NCBI GenBank assembly: GCA_003232965.1
Contig: QIKG01000105.1
Location: forward strand, 1-10,940
Source: Oceanospirillales bacterium
GTDB lineage: Bacteria > Pseudomonadota > Gammaproteobacteria > Xanthomonadales > SZUA-36
DNA length: 10,940 nucleotides
Reading direction: 5' to 3'
Shown here: positions 1 through 6,412 of the stretch, in pieces
How positions within the stretch are numbered: position 1 is the first letter of the stretch
Layout: each line of letters starts with the position of its first letter
Position numbers and translations under genes: made by a program
Notes under the pieces: model-generated
What the model was told of the DNA's origin: nothing
Seen by the model: only the letters and a program-made list of their open reading frames with translations
The model's database searches: none

Positions 1-105
1 CGTGCGGTGAAATCTATTTTAACCGCAGCAGCCTATACCTATGTCGCGGCTTCATTAGCAAGCATGTTAAACCTTGCTCGCTGGTTTGCTATTTTTCGAC
101 GATAA
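1..105 (+). CDS. 3' end of a YugP-like membrane zinc metallopeptidase (partial)
   Basis: Reading from base 1 in frame 1 gives 34 codons ending at TAA (103-105); the gene starts outside the window. The fragment is a small-residue-rich hydrophobic tail containing LTAAAYTYVAASLASMLNL followed by an aromatic and basic end (WFAIFRR). From memory, this resembles the C-terminal membrane helix of the neutral zinc metallopeptidase family (YugP/Zn_peptidase_2), where an 'AAALTYVAAAL' stretch closes the protein. The HExxH zinc site would lie upstream and cannot be seen. Codon use looks normal and the frame is clean. No convincing terminator follows before the convergent pnp terminator at 211-242. The family call is inference from a short tail; that it is the end of a membrane protein is more certain. 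Confidence 0.55.
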   Translation, partial: RAVKSILTAAAYTYVAASLASMLNLARWFAIFRR

Positions 106-210
106 TTCGACTATAGGTAAACACAGCATAAAGTGTAACTATTCAGAGAATGAATGACTACGAAATGCCAATCTTTAGTATCTTTTTCTTGAAGGATTTA
201 CTACACACAC

Positions 211-242
211 AAAAAAGGCGTACCTGAAACAGGCACGCCTTT
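211..242 (-). terminator. Intrinsic terminator of pnp
   Basis: On the - strand a 13-bp stem (arms 230-242 and 214-226, one mismatch, loop of three bases at 227-229) is followed by six U residues (211-216, partly in the stem). It begins 24 nt past the pnp stop codon, so it is the natural end of the rpsO-pnp transcript. Confidence 0.88.
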
Positions 243-265
243 CTGTAGAGCTTGATGCGGAGGTT

Positions 266-1657
266 TTACTCGCCTTCGGCAACTTCTTTCATTGACAGGC
301 GAATACGGCCCTGCTTGTCAACTTCGAGTACCTTAACGCGTACTTCCTGGCCTTCTTTAAGTACATCAGTGACTTCTTCAACGCGCTCGTTGCTGATCTG
401 GGAAATATGTACCAGACCATCGCGACCAGGGAGAATAGTAACAAAAGCACCAAAGTTCATGATCTTGGTTACTTTACCGTCATAAATTGTACCTGGCTCA
501 ACATCAGCAGTAATCTGCTCGATGATTTTGCGGGCAGCGTCTGCGTCTTCACCACGAACAGAAGCTACTGTCACTGTGCCATCATCGGAAATATCGATGG
601 TGGTGTTAGTGTCTTCAGTAATTTGGCGAATAGTTGCGCCGCCTTTACCGATGATATCGCGGATCTTGTCAGGGTTGATTTTAATGGTCATTAAACGAGG
701 AGCGAAATCAGACATTTCTTTGCGTGATTCAGCCAGTACCTTGTTCATTTCTTCAAGGATAAACTGACGACCGCCGCGTGCCTGATTCAAAGCGATTTCC
801 ATGATTTCAGCAGTAATACCTTCGATCTTGATATCCATCTGCAGGGCAGTAATACCTTCTTCGGTACCGGCTACTTTAAAGTCCATATCACCGAGGTGAT
901 CTTCATCGCCAAGGATGTCACTCAATACTGCAAAACTGTCGCCTTCTTTAATCAGACCCATGGCAATACCGGCAACAGGTGCCTTAATTGGCACACCAGC
1001 ATCCATCAGTGATAATGAAGTACCACAAACAGAAGCCATTGAGCTGGAACCGTTAGATTCGGTGATTTCAGATACAACCCGCAATACATACGGGAATTCT
1101 TCAGCACTCGGCATTACTGCCATTACGCCACGCTTAGCCAGTTTGCCGTGTCCGATTTCGCGACGCTTAGGGCCACTCATAAAACCGGTTTCGCCAACAG
1201 AGTATGGAGGGAAGTTATAGTGCAGCATGAACTGGTCTTTGTACTCGCCTTCGACTGCATCGATAATCTGTGCATCACGGGTCGTTCCCAGGGTAGTTAA
1301 TACAATCGCCTGAGTTTCACCACGCGTAAATACGGCAGAACCGTGAACCCGAGGCATAGTGCCAACATTGACGGTAATAGGGCGAACGGTGGTTAAATCA
1401 CGACCATCAATGCGTTTGGCGGTAGTTAATACGCTCTGGCGTACAAAGTTCTTTTCAACTTTCGAGAACAGGTCTTTTACTTCGCCTTGTGCTGGTGAAT
1501 TTTCATCATCAGCATCGCAGAGCGTATCAATACAGGCTGTGCGCGCTGCAGAAAGTGACTCGCGACGATCCATTTTATCGGTAATGGTGTAAGCTGCAGC
1601 GATGGAATCAGATGCAGCGGCTTCTACTTTCGCCAATAAATCAGCATTCATCAGCAT
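266..1657 (-). CDS. pnp: Polyribonucleotide nucleotidyltransferase (PNPase), C-terminal fragment after frameshift
   Basis: This 463-aa ORF carries everything in PNPase after the first RNase PH domain. It starts with the all-alpha linker (about 5-75), followed by the second RNase PH domain (about 80-300). That domain has the phosphate-binding SNGSSSMASVCG stretch (202-212) and the catalytic aspartates of the DEDHLGD motif (D251, D257). Next come a KH domain with GKGG (337-340) and an S1 RNA-binding domain (about 390-455). PNPase degrades RNA 3' to 5' by phosphorolysis and works in the cytoplasm, often in the degradosome. The ORF opens at ATG 1657 (alternative ATG 1651) only because of the 10-bp duplication at 1641-1660. 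In the ancestral gene it was continuous with the N-terminal fragment. The ATGs overlap the upstream ORF's TGA (1643-1641), so reinitiation is geometrically possible, but no good ribosome binding site is seen. The catalytic site is intact here. Confidence 0.9.
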   Translation of the reverse strand: MLMNADLLAKVEAAASDSIAAAYTITDKMDRRESLSAARTACIDTLCDADDENSPAQGEVKDLFSKVEKNFVRQSVLTTAKRIDGRDLTTVRPITVNVGTMPRVHGSAVFTRGETQAIVLTTLGTTRDAQIIDAVEGEYKDQFMLHYNFPPYSVGETGFMSGPKRREIGHGKLAKRGVMAVMPSAEEFPYVLRVVSEITESNGSSSMASVCGTSLSLMDAGVPIKAPVAGIAMGLIKEGDSFAVLSDILGDEDHLGDMDFKVAGTEEGITALQMDIKIEGITAEIMEIALNQARGGRQFILEEMNKVLAESRKEMSDFAPRLMTIKINPDKIRDIIGKGGATIRQITEDTNTTIDISDDGTVTVASVRGEDADAARKIIEQITADVEPGTIYDGKVTKIMNFGAFVTILPGRDGLVHISQISNERVEEVTDVLKEGQEVRVKVLEVDKQGRIRLSMKEVAEGE

Positions 1658-1660
1658 TCA
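1641..1660. repeat. Exact 10-bp tandem duplication that frameshifts pnp
   Basis: TCAGCATTCA occurs twice back to back (1641-1650, 1651-1660). Ten bases is not a multiple of three, so the pnp reading frame shifts at this point. With one copy removed the - strand reads E-V-N-A-D-L-L-A without interruption. Confidence 0.97.
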
Positions 1661-2369
1661 CTTCCGGAGCTGACCATTCCCAGCGATCTTTGCCACACTC
1701 GGCAACCAACTCGTTGATAGCACTAATGGCTACCTGCATCTGCTCATGACCGAAGCTAACCGCGCCCAGCATAATAGATTCAGACAACAATTTAGCTTCT
1801 GACTCAACCATTAACACAGCACTACCTGTACCGGCAACGATCAGATCCAGATCCGACTCTTCCAGCTGGCTGGTTGATGGATTGAGCACATACTCGTCAT
1901 TGATGTAACCCACACGGGCAGCACCAATAGGGCCGGCAAACGGCAGTCCACCGATTGCTAGTGCAGCTGAGGCACCGATGAGCGCGAGGATATCGCCATT
2001 GACTTCAGGGTTGCACGACATCATCGTTGCAACAACCTGTACTTCATTCAGGAAACCTTTCGGGAACAACGGACGCAATGGGCGATCGATAAGCCGTGAT
2101 GTCAGCGTTTCTTTTTCAGTTGGGCGACCTTCGCGTTTGAAGAAACCACCTGGAATACGACCGGCAGCATAGAATTTTTCCTGGTAATTAACCGTTAATG
2201 GAAAAAAGCTTTGCCCTGGCTTGGCTTCGCGCCGGCCAACAGCGGTTACCAATACTTTGGTATCTGCCGATGAAACCATAACTGCGCCATTTGCCTGACG
2301 GGCGATATCGCCGGTTTCGAGGGTAATTGTGTGTTCGCCGTACTGAAATGTTTTAGTAAATTTTTGCAT
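1641..2369 (-). CDS. pnp: Polyribonucleotide nucleotidyltransferase (PNPase), N-terminal fragment, frameshifted
   Basis: This ORF is the start of pnp. ATG at 2369 is preceded by AGGAAA about 6 nt upstream. The product is the first RNase PH-like domain of PNPase (residues about 5-215), with typical stretches such as RPLRPLFPKGF and GQSFFPLTVNYQEKFYAAG. It runs to residue 237 in the correct frame (EVNAD) and then ends after two foreign codons (EC) at a TGA inside the duplicated segment. Removing one 10-bp copy joins it in frame to the downstream ORF and gives a 697-aa protein, close to the roughly 700-711 aa of family members. The break falls at the junction between RNase PH domain 1 and the helical linker. 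Co-transcription from the rpsO promoter is likely, with extra initiation possible in the 184-nt gap after rpsO. The gene is either truly broken or carries a sequence error. Confidence 0.9.
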   Translation of the reverse strand: MQKFTKTFQYGEHTITLETGDIARQANGAVMVSSADTKVLVTAVGRREAKPGQSFFPLTVNYQEKFYAAGRIPGGFFKREGRPTEKETLTSRLIDRPLRPLFPKGFLNEVQVVATMMSCNPEVNGDILALIGASAALAIGGLPFAGPIGAARVGYINDEYVLNPSTSQLEESDLDLIVAGTGSAVLMVESEAKLLSESIMLGAVSFGHEQMQVAISAINELVAECGKDRWEWSAPEVNADEC

Positions 2370-2493
2370 GGGTTTTCCTGTGAATAAAATTATCTGTTCC
2401 TGCCAATGATTAACAGCTTAATTGACTGCTTAATATAACTGCGTAATTTTTTCTCTTAACTATTCGTTTTCTCTTAATATATTCTCTTGCTTA

Positions 2494-2533
2494 AATAAAG
2501 ACGCTCCGGAGGATTACCCAACCGAAGCGTCTT
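2494..2533 (-). terminator. Terminator / hairpin between rpsO and pnp
   Basis: On the - strand, arms of 12 bases (2522-2533 and 2498-2509, one G-U pair, 12-base loop) are followed by UUAUUU. It lies 20 nt after the rpsO stop. In enterobacteria the same interval holds the rpsO attenuator and the RNase III processing hairpin that controls pnp. A partial terminator with read-through into pnp is therefore expected, though this role is inferred. Confidence 0.8.
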
Positions 2534-2553
2534 ATTTTTCTCGACTACTGCTC

Positions 2554-2823
2554 TTAGCGCCGCAGACCCAGTCGTTTGATCAATTCCCGATAACGCTCAA
2601 TGTCTTTGCCTTTGAGGTAATCCAGCATACTCCGACGCTGGTTAACCAAACGCAGAAGACCGCGGCGGGAATGGTGATCGTGTTTGTGTTGTTTAAAGTG
2701 ACCGGTGAGGTCATTAATACGGTGTGTCATCAGAGCAACTTGAACTTCCGGTGAACCGGTGTCGTTTTCTCCGCGACTGTAATCGGCGACTACTTTCGCC
2801 TTATCAGCAGCTGTAAATGCCAT
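2554..2823 (-). CDS. rpsO: 30S ribosomal protein S15
   Basis: The 89-aa product has the normal full length for bacterial S15 and matches the family throughout. Recognisable stretches are TGSPEVQVALMTHRI (22-36), HHSRRGLLRLVNQRR (50-64) and the end ERYRELIKRLGLRR. S15 is a primary 16S rRNA binder that organises the central domain of the 30S subunit and also bridges to 50S. The ATG at 2823 is preceded by GGAG 9 nt upstream. A promoter at 2953-2981 and a leader of about 120 nt precede it. In E. coli S15 represses its own translation through a leader pseudoknot; whether this leader does so cannot be judged by eye. The gene is followed by a hairpin terminator and then pnp, the usual order. The usual upstream neighbour truB is missing. 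Confidence 0.98.
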   Translation of the reverse strand: MAFTAADKAKVVADYSRGENDTGSPEVQVALMTHRINDLTGHFKQHKHDHHSRRGLLRLVNQRRSMLDYLKGKDIERYRELIKRLGLRR

Positions 2824-2925
2824 GTTTTATACTCCACTTGCGAAGCGCCCAGCTCACCATTTGGTTAACCCGGCACCCGTGCTTTTCCATTAAAATAAAG
2901 CATAGATAACCACTACCTACACACT

Positions 2926-2945
2926 TAATCGGAAATTTCCGATTA
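2926..2945. promoter_or_regulatory. Perfect 20-bp palindrome at the predicted rpsO transcription start
   Basis: Bases 2926-2945 form an uninterrupted perfect inverted repeat, TAATCGGAAA followed by its reverse complement TTTCCGATTA. It starts 8 bp downstream of the -10 box at 2953-2958, so it sits at about +1 to +20 of the rpsO transcript. It could be an operator for a dimeric regulator, or a hairpin at the 5' end of the mRNA that affects stability. I do not recognise it as the site of a known regulator. Confidence 0.6.
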
Positions 2946-2952
2946 GCCCGAT

Positions 2953-2981
2953 ATTATACATACTGACAGCCCAGCAAACAA
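2953..2981 (-). promoter_or_regulatory. Sigma70-type promoter of rpsO
   Basis: On the - strand TTGTTT (2981-2976) and a perfect TATAAT (2958-2953) are separated by 17 bp. Transcription would start near 2946 and give a leader of about 120 nt before the rpsO ATG. Confidence 0.75.
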
Positions 2982-3060
2982 GTTAATACCCCCAAATCCC
3001 CAGATAGAGTATTGTCAGCACTCCAAGGGCCTCTAAAATTATATTTTCACTGAAAGCCAA

Positions 3061-4641
3061 TCAAATTTCTGAGCAGTTGCAACAAAAGACCTGCCCCGTA
3101 CGTAAGTGATAACTTACTTCCAAACCAACTTCAATTTCATTATTACAAGCATCACAAAGCCCCCCAACCTCAAAGGTTATTTTTCCAAAACCCGATGCCG
3201 GTGTTTGAATATTCCCGATCATGCGGCCACGTGGCTTATCTTTCACGATATCAGGTCGATAAAGCTCTTCGATCTTTTGCCACTTACGAATCATTTCCTC
3301 ACTTAATTCGTGTTTGCGCATGTGATATTCCAACAATTTTTCTCGGTGATCAAAGATGCTATCACTAATCACCATCCAATGGTGAGCATTCCGTGGACGA
3401 TCTCCAAAATATACCTTTTCACCAGTAAAAACACGCCGGTAAAATGAGTATACTTTTTCCTTGGCTCGCTGTTTTGTGGAGTTTTCAAAATAGGGGGATA
3501 AAATTGGGTCTTCATATACCGCGTCATAAAACCCGTCTAGAATTCGCTGAAGGAGCTTGCCATTATCTAATGCTATCCATAACTCTGGTGCGGGTGTGGG
3601 ATAGTCAACCTCTTGTTTTTGTTGATTACTCTCAGTACTATCGTTTAATGATTGTGACTCCGGGTCTGGCACAAGGGGTTCTTTTTCTGTAAACGGGTCT
3701 GCATAAATACATTTCTCAGGAACACCTGCCTTTATGGCCGCCTCAAAGGCAGTCTCAACAATTGCAGTATCCCCTGCCAGATAGACTAACCATGCAGTAA
3801 GCTCTTTATGCTCAGCGAAGGCTATGTCAACAACACTACCCTTATAGGCTCCAGGTGACCCTGCCAGCAAGCAAGACCTATAGTTAAAGTTATCATATTG
3901 TTTTTCCAGACTTCTCAGCTCGTCGTTAAAATAAAGGTCTGCCGCAGATATGGCGCCATGATAAAGCCATATTTCTTCTTTATGTCCTTCTAAAAGAGCG
4001 GCTCTTGCCAAGCCGATTAATGGGGCAAGTCCTGTTCCTGTTCCGACCAATAGTAAGCGTTGGTCATTACATTCAGCCTGATAATAACAATCACCCGTTG
4101 GTGTAGAAAACTCGATTTCATCACCAATCGATACATCATCAACCAACCAACGGCTCACGCTGCCCAATAAATGGCGTTTGATATGAAGCTCAAGAAAATA
4201 ATCATGATGAAGGACACTGGCGAGTGAATAACTACGCATTAAAGACGTGTTTTTTTTATAAATATTTATGAACTGGCCAGAGTGATAAAAAATCTCCTGG
4301 ATTGGCTCTAGAAACAACTGGCAAACATTTCGAGACAGCATTTTTTTTTCGCTAATTACTGCTGTATTAATAAAGTCAACATTACTGCGCTCCTGCATGA
4401 GGAGATCAGAAACTGGATTACACTTACACGGCATAAAATAGTTTTTTTCAAGTAAGCGCTTATTTAAGCCTTGTTGACTTTCTTTGTTCACCTCGCCTTC
4501 CACCACCCGAAGCAAGCAGGTATGGCAAACGCCATTCCGACAGGAAAAGGCTATATCAACACCATGTCTGAGCAGTGTATCTAAAACAGTCTCATTATTT
4601 TTGTGTTTATAGGTATTCGTGTTAAATGTTAAGTTAATCAT
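3061..4641 (-). CDS. Ferredoxin / FAD-NAD(P) reductase / truncated haemoglobin / Cys-ribbon fusion protein
   Basis: This 526-aa soluble protein has four parts. Residues 1-85 are a plant-type [2Fe-2S] ferredoxin domain with C34, C39, C42 and C72 (or C74). Residues about 95-320 are a ferredoxin-NADP reductase module with the FAD motif RSYS (136-139) and nucleotide loop GTGTGLAP (200-207). After a polar linker (321-347), residues about 350-465 look like a truncated globin: FYDAVYEDPILSPYF, a YFGDRPRNAHHW segment and FDHREKLLEYH. H420 is the likely proximal haem ligand by spacing to I425. Residues 495-523 hold CDAC...FCCNC, a possible zinc or iron ribbon. The layout implies electrons passing from NAD(P)H through flavin to haem or Fe-S, as in flavohaemoglobin NO or O2 chemistry, but with unrelated parts. 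The function is inferred. The gene is alone on its transcript or at the end of the upstream cluster. The Shine-Dalgarno sequence is weak. Confidence 0.88.
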   Translation of the reverse strand: MINLTFNTNTYKHKNNETVLDTLLRHGVDIAFSCRNGVCHTCLLRVVEGEVNKESQQGLNKRLLEKNYFMPCKCNPVSDLLMQERSNVDFINTAVISEKKMLSRNVCQLFLEPIQEIFYHSGQFINIYKKNTSLMRSYSLASVLHHDYFLELHIKRHLLGSVSRWLVDDVSIGDEIEFSTPTGDCYYQAECNDQRLLLVGTGTGLAPLIGLARAALLEGHKEEIWLYHGAISAADLYFNDELRSLEKQYDNFNYRSCLLAGSPGAYKGSVVDIAFAEHKELTAWLVYLAGDTAIVETAFEAAIKAGVPEKCIYADPFTEKEPLVPDPESQSLNDSTESNQQKQEVDYPTPAPELWIALDNGKLLQRILDGFYDAVYEDPILSPYFENSTKQRAKEKVYSFYRRVFTGEKVYFGDRPRNAHHWMVISDSIFDHREKLLEYHMRKHELSEEMIRKWQKIEELYRPDIVKDKPRGRMIGNIQTPASGFGKITFEVGGLCDACNNEIEVGLEVSYHLRTGQVFCCNCSEI

Positions 4642-4656
4642 ATGAATTACATATCC

Positions 4657-4687
4657 ATTAGAAAATAGAGGCTGCCTAGAGAGTCAA
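4657..4687 (-). promoter_or_regulatory. Possible promoter for the ferredoxin-globin gene
   Basis: TTGACT (4687-4682) is followed after 19 bp by TCTAAT (4662-4657), or after 18 bp by TTCTAA. The -35 box overlaps the stop codon of the transposase remnant. The spacing is long, so the call is tentative. Confidence 0.3.
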
Positions 4688-4809
4688 CACGCAATACTAT
4701 TAACTATTGTACTTAGTTGTTTTAATTGAATCTTAGGCTCACTGTTATTAAACCTCCAGTCATATTCCGTCAAAAAGACAGCGTGTTCTTTTGAAAGCCC
4801 ATTAAGCTT
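4684..4809 (-). pseudogene. C-terminal remnant of an IS1595-like (ISXO2-type) transposase
   Basis: The - strand reads 41 codons in one frame to TGA (4686-4684): KLNGLSKEHAVFLTEYDWRF, then NNSEPKIQLKQLSTIVNSIAC. From memory, this matches the conserved end of IS1595-family transposases of the 'K-F-N-G-I/L-x-K-E-H-x-x-x-F-L-K-E-C-E-W-R-F-N-N' type with the trailing P-K-x-Q-L-K-Q-L tail. An in-frame TAA two codons upstream (CAC TAA CGC AAG) marks the break. The DDE catalytic part is absent. No inverted terminal repeats or target duplication were found. It lies in the 261-bp gap between the Roadblock gene and the ferredoxin-globin gene. The rest of that gap (4810-4902) shows no gene and no clear terminator. 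Confidence 0.65.
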
Positions 4810-4902
4810 GCGTTAGTGATACGCCGCCAGAATCAACATTATTATCAATGACTAATATGAAAGCAGTAGCTACCGGTTACCTTATTCATGAAAGCTAATA
4901 TT

Positions 4903-5265
4903 TTATAGTAAGCTCTCAATTTTTTGTGCAGATAACCTAGCTTCGTGCAATAGCATTCCAAGCCTTGAATCAAAGCTAGAAGTAATTGACAGTACTGCAC
5001 TATCACCAACGCGTACCAAGATCACAAAGCCTTCTGTTCCTTGTATCAGAACCTGTTGCAAGTCTCCCTTTGACATATTACTGAGCGTTCTCTCTGAGAG
5101 GGATAATAACGAAGCAGACATGGCGCTCAAGGTACCAGTATCCACCGTTTCATCCGTGCAAGAAACCAACGGCAGACCGTCGCGAGACATCACAGCAACA
5201 GCCTCTATATGACTAGATTTACTAATAAACTTGGATAGTATTGATTCTATTTTATCTGCTTGCAT
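4903..5265 (-). CDS. Roadblock/LC7 domain protein (MglB-like)
   Basis: The 120-aa product is a single Roadblock/LC7 domain. It has an N-terminal helix (2-17), the strand IEAVAVMSRDGLPLVSCTDE (20-39) with the typical R-D-G-L-P turn, a Ser/Ala-rich helix (43-65), two strands ending in GTEGFVILVRVGDSAVLSI (75-93), and a closing helix HEARLSAQKIESLL. Bacterial members dimerise and bind small GTPases as activating or localising partners. MglB, which stimulates MglA, is the best-studied example. An MglA-like GTPase lies three genes upstream on the same strand, which makes it the likely partner, though this is inferred. ATG at 5265 has AGGG about 7 nt upstream and directly follows a TGA. It is the last gene of the cluster, after a 75-nt gap. 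Confidence 0.85.
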   Translation of the reverse strand: MQADKIESILSKFISKSSHIEAVAVMSRDGLPLVSCTDETVDTGTLSAMSASLLSLSERTLSNMSKGDLQQVLIQGTEGFVILVRVGDSAVLSITSSFDSRLGMLLHEARLSAQKIESLL

Positions 5266-5340
5266 TCAAAACCCTAATTTTCGCATGCCCTACCACTAAA
5301 AGGCGACGACAAAGTATATTTTATAACTCATGTTACTTTG

Positions 5341-5934
5341 CTAGAGTGCAGCCTCAAGTAATGGCAATATCTGACGTGCCTTCGTTAGCACAATCCCTTG
5401 ATTTACAGAGTTACTACAGACAAAAACAACAATATGGTTACTGTAAGTTTCGCCGCGTAAAAAAACCTGTAATAAATTTTCACTCAAAAAGAGCATTTCC
5501 TTAAAGTAATGTAGATCTTCATCTTCAATGCCACGAAATTTCTTGAAGATAGCTTCAATAGAAAGCACATTATCACCCTGGAATAATATAGCTGTTGCTG
5601 CTACCGACAGACCCATTACTTCGCGTGGATTTGGATGTGAACCCACGACTTTTAGGGCCAATACCTTCCCTGCATTAAGATCAATGTAGCCACCGAAGAG
5701 GCACTCAGGGATTTCATTTACGGCTTTTTGAAGTAATTCGTCAACTGAAACCAGCACACTCGTTTCTCGACCAATAGTGCCAGTCCGGATATCTGAATTA
5801 TTATTTCTTGCAATATAGTCTTCTTCATCTTTATTAATAGGCGCCTCTGAATCTTTTGATCCACTGACACCCCTCCCGCGAGTGACCTTATTAAATATAC
5901 CAGTAAATATTGTTTTTACCTTATTTATGACCAT
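5341..5934 (-). CDS. Roadblock-like small protein with basic N-terminal extension (paralogue of the 135-aa protein)
   Basis: The 197-aa product has a C-terminal module (about 66-197) clearly related to the gene just upstream. Shared stretches include IPECL..GY.D (75-85), ATA.LFQG.NV..IE..FKK.RGI, HYF.EML..SENLL..F.RG and LTKAR..LP.LEAAL. The alternation of strands and helices suggests a Roadblock/LC7-like fold, but this is not certain. Its own feature is a polar extension of about 65 residues, rich in Lys/Arg at first (MVINKVKTIFTGIFNKVTRG) and then acidic. This could be a membrane- or partner-binding tail. The ATG at 5934 has no visible Shine-Dalgarno sequence. A GTG near codon 60 would give a protein matching its paralogue, so the start is uncertain. 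A hairpin lies in the 66-nt gap upstream. No known function. Confidence 0.75.
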   Translation of the reverse strand: MVINKVKTIFTGIFNKVTRGRGVSGSKDSEAPINKDEEDYIARNNNSDIRTGTIGRETSVLVSVDELLQKAVNEIPECLFGGYIDLNAGKVLALKVVGSHPNPREVMGLSVAATAILFQGDNVLSIEAIFKKFRGIEDEDLHYFKEMLFLSENLLQVFLRGETYSNHIVVFVCSNSVNQGIVLTKARQILPLLEAAL

Positions 5935-5944
5935 AATTTAAAAC

Positions 5945-5979
5945 TGTCGTCGATGCATCGCTTTAGATGATCGACGACA
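5945..5979 (-). repeat. Inverted repeat (hairpin) between the two paralogues
   Basis: Perfect 10-bp arms TGTCGTCGAT / ATCGACGACA (5945-5954, 5970-5979) with a 15-nt loop. On the - strand the stem is followed by AGTTTTAAATT, which is only weakly terminator-like. It could attenuate transcription or act as an mRNA-processing or stability element separating the first four genes from the last two. Confidence 0.6.
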
Positions 5980-6000
5980 AGTTAGCTCCACATTATATTT

Positions 6001-6408
6001 TTAAAGCGCGGCTTCCAGGCCTGGCAAAGCTAGGCGTGCTTTAGTAAGTGCCATGCCCATATTGACTGATTTGCGACAAACAAAAGTTACAATATGGTCC
6101 TCATAGTTTTTACCACGCATAAATATATGTAGTAAATTTTCACTCATAATGAGCATTTCCTGAAAGTAATGTGTGTCATCATCTTTAATGCCACGTGCTT
6201 TTTTAAAAACATCTTCAATAGCGACTACATTTGTGCCCTGGAATAAATCAGAGGTTGCTGCTGCAAGTAAATCCATCACCTCACTGGGGTGTGAATCTAC
6301 GGTTTTTACTCCCAGCATCATACCTGTGCTGATATCAACATATCCTGCAGCAAGACATTCTGGGATTGTACCGATTGCTTTTTGAAGTTGTGCATCGAGT
6401 GTTGCCAT
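6001..6408 (-). CDS. Roadblock-like small conserved protein (135 aa)
   Basis: I chose ATG 6408 (MATLDAQLQKAIG) because AAGGAG lies about 8 nt upstream. The longer reading from 6501 would run back into the preceding gene. The start is 4 nt after that gene's TAG, so translation is probably coupled. The protein has 135 residues, no signal peptide and no membrane helix. Its pattern, AGYVDISTGMMLGVKTVDSH (21-40), a helix at 43-56, a long central helix (63-90), FMRGKNYEDHIVTFVCRKS (96-114) and a final helix, resembles an LC7-type fold: a strand with D-x-x-T-G turn, helix, strands, helix. No recognised catalytic residues were seen. The neighbour downstream is a diverged duplicate. A role as accessory regulator or scaffold for the GTPase is inferred from context only. 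Confidence 0.82.
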   Translation of the reverse strand: MATLDAQLQKAIGTIPECLAAGYVDISTGMMLGVKTVDSHPSEVMDLLAAATSDLFQGTNVVAIEDVFKKARGIKDDDTHYFQEMLIMSENLLHIFMRGKNYEDHIVTFVCRKSVNMGMALTKARLALPGLEAAL

Positions 6409-6412
6409 GGTT

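Noticed and set aside
252..1592. Several + strand ORFs of 77-101 codons inside pnp
   Set aside because: Antisense shadows of a well-conserved gene; no ribosome binding sites and no family resemblance.
5266..5340. Six-codon upstream ORF ending directly at the Roadblock ATG
   Set aside because: Too short to support as a gene; could be chance.
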